DNA of 9,777 nucleotides from Candidatus Collierbacteria bacterium RIFOXYD1_FULL_40_9 (GTDB lineage Bacteria > Patescibacteriota > Microgenomatia > UBA1400 > MFAQ01). The translations under genes and the position numbers were made by a program. The notes under the pieces were generated by a model. The model worked only from the letters and a program-made list of their open reading frames with translations, was not told the origin of the DNA and made no database searches. The DNA is taken from the NCBI GenBank assembly GCA_001776275.1, contig MFAQ01000002.1:9992-19768 (forward strand), in the 5' to 3' direction. Below, piece by piece: positions 6,357 to 9,777 of this stretch; within the stretch, counting starts at the first letter, position 1; every line of letters begins with the position of its first letter.

Positions 6357-7787
6357 CTACCCGACACTCCCTTCCATTTCCAAATTTACTAATCTGTTCA
6401 TTTCAATTGCATATTCAAATGGCACTTCTCTCATTACAGGCTCCAAAAAGCCATTCACAATCATTCCTTCTGCGTCGTGCTCCGATATTCCTCGCGACAT
6501 AAGGTAAAACAACTGCTCCTCGGACACTCTACTCACCACCGCCTCATGCTCCATGACCACATCATTTTCCATAATTTTATTGGTGGGGTAAGTATCCGAG
6601 CGAGATTTTTCGTCCAATATCAGCGCATCACAAACAATCTTCGACCTCGCCCCTTTAGCTCCTTTGGCAATGTGAACCAATCCTCTATACGTAGCTCTTC
6701 CCCCACCTTTACTAATCGATTTAGATAAAATTTGCGAAGTTGTTTCTGGTGCCAAATGAATCATTTTTGCACCTGTATCTTGGTGCTGATCAGCCCCAGC
6801 CCAAGCAACAGACAATATTTCCCCCCTAGCTTTTCTACCAACCAACAAGCAAGACGGGTACTTCATCGTTAGCTTGCTACCCAAGTTTCCATCTATCCAG
6901 CGCATAAGCCCTTCTTCTTCCACTCTAGCCCTTTTGGTCACTAAGTTGTAAACATTTTTATACCAGTTCTGAACCGTTGTGTACTGCATCTTGGCTCCCT
7001 TTTTTACAAAAATCTCTACTACAGCCGCATGCAATGAACCAGAAGAATAAGCAGGTGCAGAACACCCTTCTATATAGTGCAGGTTTGCACCTTCATCTAC
7101 AATAATCAGAGTCCTCTCAAATTGCCCAGCATTTTCACTATTAATTCTAAAATAAGTTTGCAGCGGCAACCCCACATCTACCCCTTTTGGAACATAAATA
7201 AAAGATCCTCCAGACCAAGCAGCAGTATTCAATGCCGCCAATTTATTGTCTCCCATCGGAATTACCTTGCCAAAATATTCTTTTACCAGTTCCGGGTACT
7301 GTTTAAGCCCTTCGTCCATTCCCAAAAAAACCACACCTTTATCAGATAGACTCTTGCGAAGCGATCCATAAATAACCTCCGAATCATACTGACTCTTTAC
7401 TCCAGCCAAAGCCTCTCTCTCAGCTTGCGGTACACCAATCTTTTCAAAAGTCGCTTTTATTTCTGCTGGCACATCGTCCCAGGTTTTGCCAGCATTCGCA
7501 AGCGGTTTTAGGTAATAATAGATTTCATCAAAATTAATTGCAGACATATCTCCTCCCCAAGTAGGCATTAGTTTCTCGTAAAAAATCTTTAGCGCTTTTA
7601 AACGAATATCTAGCATCCACTCTGGTTCTTCTTTTAAAGCCGAAATTTCTCGAATTCTAGCTTCAGACAGACCTTTTGCTGATTTGTAGGCATAGTCAAA
7701 TTTATCTGAGTGACCCAAATCATAAGAGTCTCCAATACCACCTAAGTTATTTTCTTCTTCTACCTTCTTGGCTGCAAATCTACTCAT
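6357..7787 (-). CDS. sufB: SufB, Fe-S cluster scaffold subunit
   Basis: This is a full-length SufB (476 residues), the core of the SufBCD scaffold on which clusters are assembled in the cytoplasm. Recognisable segments include YFRIN with R214 and N216, FERTLIIVDEGA, YIEGCSAP with C242, LHAAVVEIF and TVQNWY. In the C-terminal part, C386 (IVCDALILDEKSRSDT) aligns with E. coli C405, and H414 and E415 in MEHEA align with H433 and E434. These are the residues known to receive sulfur and ligate the nascent cluster, so the protein should be active. The start overlaps the sufC stop by 8 bases, pointing to co-translation with the ATPase. A gap of 29 bases filled with heptamers separates it from mini-sufD. 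No residue loss was noticed. Confidence 0.97.
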   Translation of the reverse strand: MSRFAAKKVEEENNLGGIGDSYDLGHSDKFDYAYKSAKGLSEARIREISALKEEPEWMLDIRLKALKIFYEKLMPTWGGDMSAINFDEIYYYLKPLANAGKTWDDVPAEIKATFEKIGVPQAEREALAGVKSQYDSEVIYGSLRKSLSDKGVVFLGMDEGLKQYPELVKEYFGKVIPMGDNKLAALNTAAWSGGSFIYVPKGVDVGLPLQTYFRINSENAGQFERTLIIVDEGANLHYIEGCSAPAYSSGSLHAAVVEIFVKKGAKMQYTTVQNWYKNVYNLVTKRARVEEEGLMRWIDGNLGSKLTMKYPSCLLVGRKARGEILSVAWAGADQHQDTGAKMIHLAPETTSQILSKSISKGGGRATYRGLVHIAKGAKGARSKIVCDALILDEKSRSDTYPTNKIMENDVVMEHEAVVSRVSEEQLFYLMSRGISEHDAEGMIVNGFLEPVMREVPFEYAIEMNRLVNLEMEGSVG

Positions 7788-8505
7788 ACTTTTTATAGCC
7801 AGTTTTTTCTAATTCCGAAATCAACTCTTTTCCACCTTTATCTACCACCAAACCTTTCTTTAAAACAACCACCTTGTCCACATTTACCAAAGTTAACATT
7901 CTCTGGTAATGAGTAATCAATATCACTGACATACCTGTGTTTTTTACCTGGGTTTGAATTTCCTCTGCCACAATATTTAAGGCATCCAAGTCCAAACCAC
8001 TATCTGTTTCGTCTAAGATAGCTAGCTTGGGTTGCATAATCTTCATTTGCAGAATCTCCATTTTTTTCTTCTCTCCTCCACTAAACCCTTCGTTTAGCCC
8101 TCGGCTCAAAAGGTCATCACTCATCCTCAACTCCTTGGCAATTTCCTCCACTTTTCTCTTTATATCTATCGCTTTTACTTCTTTCATTTGAGCCCTAAGC
8201 GAAGCAATAAGCACATCTCGGACTTTAACACCAGGAATAGCGACCGGGTACTGAAAAGCCATAAAAATTCCTATATTTGCTCTCTCATCTGGAGTCAAGT
8301 CGTTTATCTTCTTCCCTTCAAAAATTATTTCTCCATCTGTTATTGTGTAGTCTGGGTTCCCCATCAAAGCATTGGACAAAGACGACTTACCAGACCCATT
8401 TGGTCCCATCAACGCTACAACTTCACCACTGTTAACCTCCATATCCACACCTTTAAGAATTTCTTTTTCTTCTACTTCTACTTTTAAACTTTTTATTTCC
8501 AACAT
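7780..8505 (-). CDS. sufC: SufC, ABC-type ATPase of the SufBCD complex
   Basis: The 241-residue ATPase has all ABC motifs in order: Walker A GPNGSGKSS at 34-42, Q-loop Q85 in MAFQYP, signature FSGGEKKKMEILQMK at 141-155, Walker B LAILDETDSGLD with D165 and E166, and the switch histidine H199 in ITHYQRML. The signature and the DETDSGLD segment are characteristic of SufC rather than of transporter ATPases. ATP-driven dimerisation of SufC remodels the SufB-SufD pair during cluster assembly. The gene begins 36 bases after the regulator stop, the longest gap in the operon, which is filled by a heptamer array; there is no Shine-Dalgarno sequence. It overlaps sufB by 8 bases. Confidence 0.97.
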   Translation of the reverse strand: MLEIKSLKVEVEEKEILKGVDMEVNSGEVVALMGPNGSGKSSLSNALMGNPDYTITDGEIIFEGKKINDLTPDERANIGIFMAFQYPVAIPGVKVRDVLIASLRAQMKEVKAIDIKRKVEEIAKELRMSDDLLSRGLNEGFSGGEKKKMEILQMKIMQPKLAILDETDSGLDLDALNIVAEEIQTQVKNTGMSVILITHYQRMLTLVNVDKVVVLKKGLVVDKGGKELISELEKTGYKKYE

Positions 8506-8510
8506 ATTTT

Positions 8511-8545
8511 TATATGCATAATACTTAATACATGCTACATACTAC
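8511..8545 (-). repeat. Heptamer tandem array between the regulator gene and sufC
   Basis: Five heptamers are in register on the minus strand: GTAGTAT, GTAGCAT, GTATTAA, GTATTAT and a degenerate GCATATA. The first unit contains the TAG stop of the regulator gene, and the array ends five bases before the sufC ATG. It belongs to the same family as the array before sufD. Confidence 0.8.
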
Positions 8546-8928
8546 TTAATTAGATCCTCCAAGGTGTATTTTTCCAGCAGTCCATTTATATCTTTGGTTA
8601 GTCTACTCATAAAGTCTTGTTGTCCGCACTCTCCCTCTACTGGGCAACCACCGCAGCAAACCGGTTCTACCTCCCCCTCAATCGCCTCCAAAGCCTCCTT
8701 TATTTGAATCTCCTTTGGCTCATAGTTTAGGGCGAATCCTCCACCCTTACCCTCTTTGGAGTTTAGAATTCCTGCCTCTACCAAGTCTATGGCTATTTTG
8801 GCCATAAAAGCCCTAGGCATACCAAGCTCCGACAGCTCTTTCAAGGAAACACGACCAGCTCGGCCTTTTTCAGCCAAAATAGAAAGTAGTGCTAGTCCGT
8901 AATCCGCTCTTTTGGTAAGTGTAAACAT
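8542..8928 (-). CDS. Rrf2-family Fe-S transcription regulator (IscR/SufR-like)
   Basis: This 128-residue protein is an Rrf2 winged-helix regulator. The N-terminus (FTLTKRADYGLALLSILAE) is the typical first helix, the recognition-helix region is about 36-46 (GMPRAFMAKI), and KGGGFAL at 61-67 is the wing. A cysteine cluster follows: C91, C92, C95 and C101 in VCCGGCPVEGEC. It probably ligates a 2Fe-2S or 4Fe-4S cluster that signals cluster supply. In E. coli IscR the ligands are C92, C98, C104 and H107; here the first interval is shorter and the histidine position is a glutamine. The gene is first in the suf operon, directly after a palindrome overlapping its -10 box, so autoregulation is very likely. 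The 36-base gap downstream leads to sufC. Confidence 0.93.
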   Translation of the reverse strand: MFTLTKRADYGLALLSILAEKGRAGRVSLKELSELGMPRAFMAKIAIDLVEAGILNSKEGKGGGFALNYEPKEIQIKEALEAIEGEVEPVCCGGCPVEGECGQQDFMSRLTKDINGLLEKYTLEDLIK

Positions 8929-8955
8929 ATACTTGGACTATTATACTCCAAGTAT
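8929..8955. promoter_or_regulatory. 27-bp palindromic operator, IscR type 1-like
   Basis: The arms ATACTTGGA (8929-8937) and TCCAAGTAT (8947-8955) are exact reverse complements around a 9-base centre. Three of the four pairs in that centre also match, so 12 of 13 pairs agree. The half site ATACTTG(G)ACT resembles the E. coli IscR type 1 consensus half ATASYYGACT with one extra G. It covers the -10 box of the regulator promoter and ends immediately before the ATG, as expected of an autorepressor operator. Confidence 0.8.
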
Positions 8956-8968
8956 CAACCGTTATCTA
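8940..8968 (-). promoter_or_regulatory. Sigma-70-type promoter of the suf operon
   Basis: A perfect TATAAT (8945-8940) is preceded at 17 bases by TAGATA (8968-8963), which matches 4 of 6 positions of TTGACA. The -35 overlaps the stop codon of the upstream gene. Only 11 bases separate the -10 from the regulator ATG, so transcription should begin about five bases before the start codon, giving a nearly leaderless message. The operator palindrome covers the -10. Confidence 0.7.
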
Positions 8969-9637
8969 GTTCCTATGCCACCCAAGGAAATATAAAAAGG
9001 CACTACACTCATTCTTTGCTTTGTGTTGCATCCACTCATCCTCATCCATCTTCACCTCACTTTGTTCCGCATTTTCTAAGTATTTAGACACCTTCACTTT
9101 GGAATCTACACCATCACCTAGATCAAGTAACATTACTTGAGCTACACCTGATTTTTTGTTAACAACAACACAATAACCGCTGTCCCTTATTACGTAACCG
9201 GCCTCAAGTGCCCGCTTAGAAATACTACTTACCTGATCAGACACATCTTTAAGGTTTGTTATCTCTCTAACCCTTTCTTTATTATGAAGTGTGTCAATGA
9301 TAAAATTTTCACCACTGTTTGTAACGTCACTCATCAATATCTTCTTACCGTCCTCAGAGACCCTTATAGTTTCTGGAACAGGCAATCCGATACTTTTAAA
9401 AGCTCTATATTTCTCCATATACTCTTTAACCAGTTCAACCGCCCTACCAGTATAGCTCACTTCAAAATCTCTCAAAAGCATCCTGATTTTTTTCATACCC
9501 ATGTTAATCTCAACAAACCATTTGACAGATTCCATTCCTTTACCAAAACTTTCAACCTTGCTAACACCATACTCTTTACCCACACCCCCATCAATTTTCT
9601 TGAAAACTATTTGGTGTGAGTTGGTTTCTTCAAACAT
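8966..9637 (-). CDS. Hypothetical protein with a weak kinase-like pattern
   Basis: I do not recognise the family of this 223-residue soluble protein with confidence. Its order of segments recalls small-molecule or protein kinases: a hinge-like YRAFKSIGLPVPETIRVSEDGKKILMSD-type stretch at about 77-104, a helix at about 121-147, then RDSGYCVVVN at 151-160 and LLDLGDG at 170-176, where LDLG sits like a DFG or IDFG motif. The catalytic-loop equivalent lacks the usual histidine, and the asparagine is not five residues after the aspartate, so catalysis is doubtful. No membrane segment is present. Its stop codon is shared with the -35 box of the suf promoter, and it starts 13 bases after the preceding partial gene. 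It probably belongs to a different, upstream transcription unit. Confidence 0.7.
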   Translation of the reverse strand: MFEETNSHQIVFKKIDGGVGKEYGVSKVESFGKGMESVKWFVEINMGMKKIRMLLRDFEVSYTGRAVELVKEYMEKYRAFKSIGLPVPETIRVSEDGKKILMSDVTNSGENFIIDTLHNKERVREITNLKDVSDQVSSISKRALEAGYVIRDSGYCVVVNKKSGVAQVMLLDLGDGVDSKVKVSKYLENAEQSEVKMDEDEWMQHKAKNECSAFLYFLGWHRN

Positions 9638-9650
9638 TTATCTTAAAAAT

Positions 9651-9777
9651 CTAAAACAATCCCATCTGAACCTCTGGAGGTTTTTCTGGCACTACTTCAG
9701 GTGGGTACGAAAAGTCCACCTCTATCTCTCTCATCTCGTTCCACCTATCTTTAAACTTCAGTCTTTTGTTTTTCCGT
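9651..9777 (-). CDS. C-terminal fragment of an unidentified gene
   Basis: An open frame enters from the right edge (first full codon ends at 9776) and stops at TAG 9653-9651, giving 41 residues. The piece starts with a basic stretch (RKNKRLKFKDRW) and then becomes rich in Pro, Glu and Val (YPPEVVPEKPPEVQMG). It is too short to identify. The same strand and the 13-base gap to the next ATG suggest co-transcription with the kinase-like gene. Confidence 0.5.
   Translation of the reverse strand, partial: RKNKRLKFKDRWNEMREIEVDFSYPPEVVPEKPPEVQMGLF

Noticed and set aside
5854..6357. Mini-sufD as a pseudogene or frameshifted remnant of a full-length sufD
   Set aside because: The upstream gap is only 29 bases and is filled with heptamers, leaving no remnant of the missing N-terminal part. 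The reading frame is intact, with conserved family motifs including the interface histidine.
8511..8545. CRISPR-like repeat
   Set aside because: The units are only 7 bases and directly adjacent, with no spacers and no cas genes nearby.
8929..8955. Palindrome as a transcription terminator of the upstream gene
   Set aside because: There is no U-rich run after the stem on the minus strand, the stem is AT-rich, and it coincides with a -10 box, so an operator is the better explanation.

Overview
The window is a compact, AT-rich bacterial segment in which every supported gene lies on the minus strand. Genes overlap or are separated by a few bases, and Shine-Dalgarno sequences are rare. TGA serves as an ordinary stop in at least four genes, so the standard bacterial code applies rather than the TGA=Gly code of Gracilibacteria. 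The dense packing, a minimal SufD, an unplaced small protein and short tandem heptamers between genes suggest an uncultured lineage with a reduced genome, such as Patescibacteria/CPR (for example Microgenomates). That assignment is an inference, because no taxonomic marker gene is present.

The core is an iron-sulfur cluster assembly (SUF) operon, read right to left. A partial C-terminal fragment (9777-9651) and a gene with a weak kinase-like pattern (9637-8966) lie upstream. A 27-bp near-perfect palindrome (8929-8955) then overlaps the -10 box of a good promoter directly before an Rrf2/IscR-like regulator (8928-8542). Next come SufC (8505-7780), SufB (7787-6357), a very short SufD (6327-5854), SufS cysteine desulfurase (5850-4612), an unrecognised 164-residue protein (4615-4121) and a SufU/IscU-type scaffold or sulfur-transfer protein (4111-3716).

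The operon continues without a gap into a thiol-redox module: a membrane-anchored DsbA-like protein (3723-3079), a CcdA-like electron-transfer membrane protein (3082-2354) and a ferredoxin-reductase-like flavoprotein (2353-1643). SufT/MIP18 (1640-1347), a HAD-IB phosphatase (1333-650) and a TPR-like protein running off the left edge (636-1) follow.

A working model is that SufS releases sulfur from cysteine, SufU accepts it, SufB-C with mini-SufD builds the cluster, and SufT helps deliver or mature it. The IscR-like protein senses cluster status and controls its own operon through the palindrome. The embedded DsbA-CcdA-reductase set may supply or export reducing power. Four low-complexity tandem tracts decorate the operon: two heptamer arrays between genes and two A-rich arrays inside genes. 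No tRNA, rRNA, CRISPR array, insertion sequence or convincing terminator was seen, and no gene-free stretch exceeds 300 bases.
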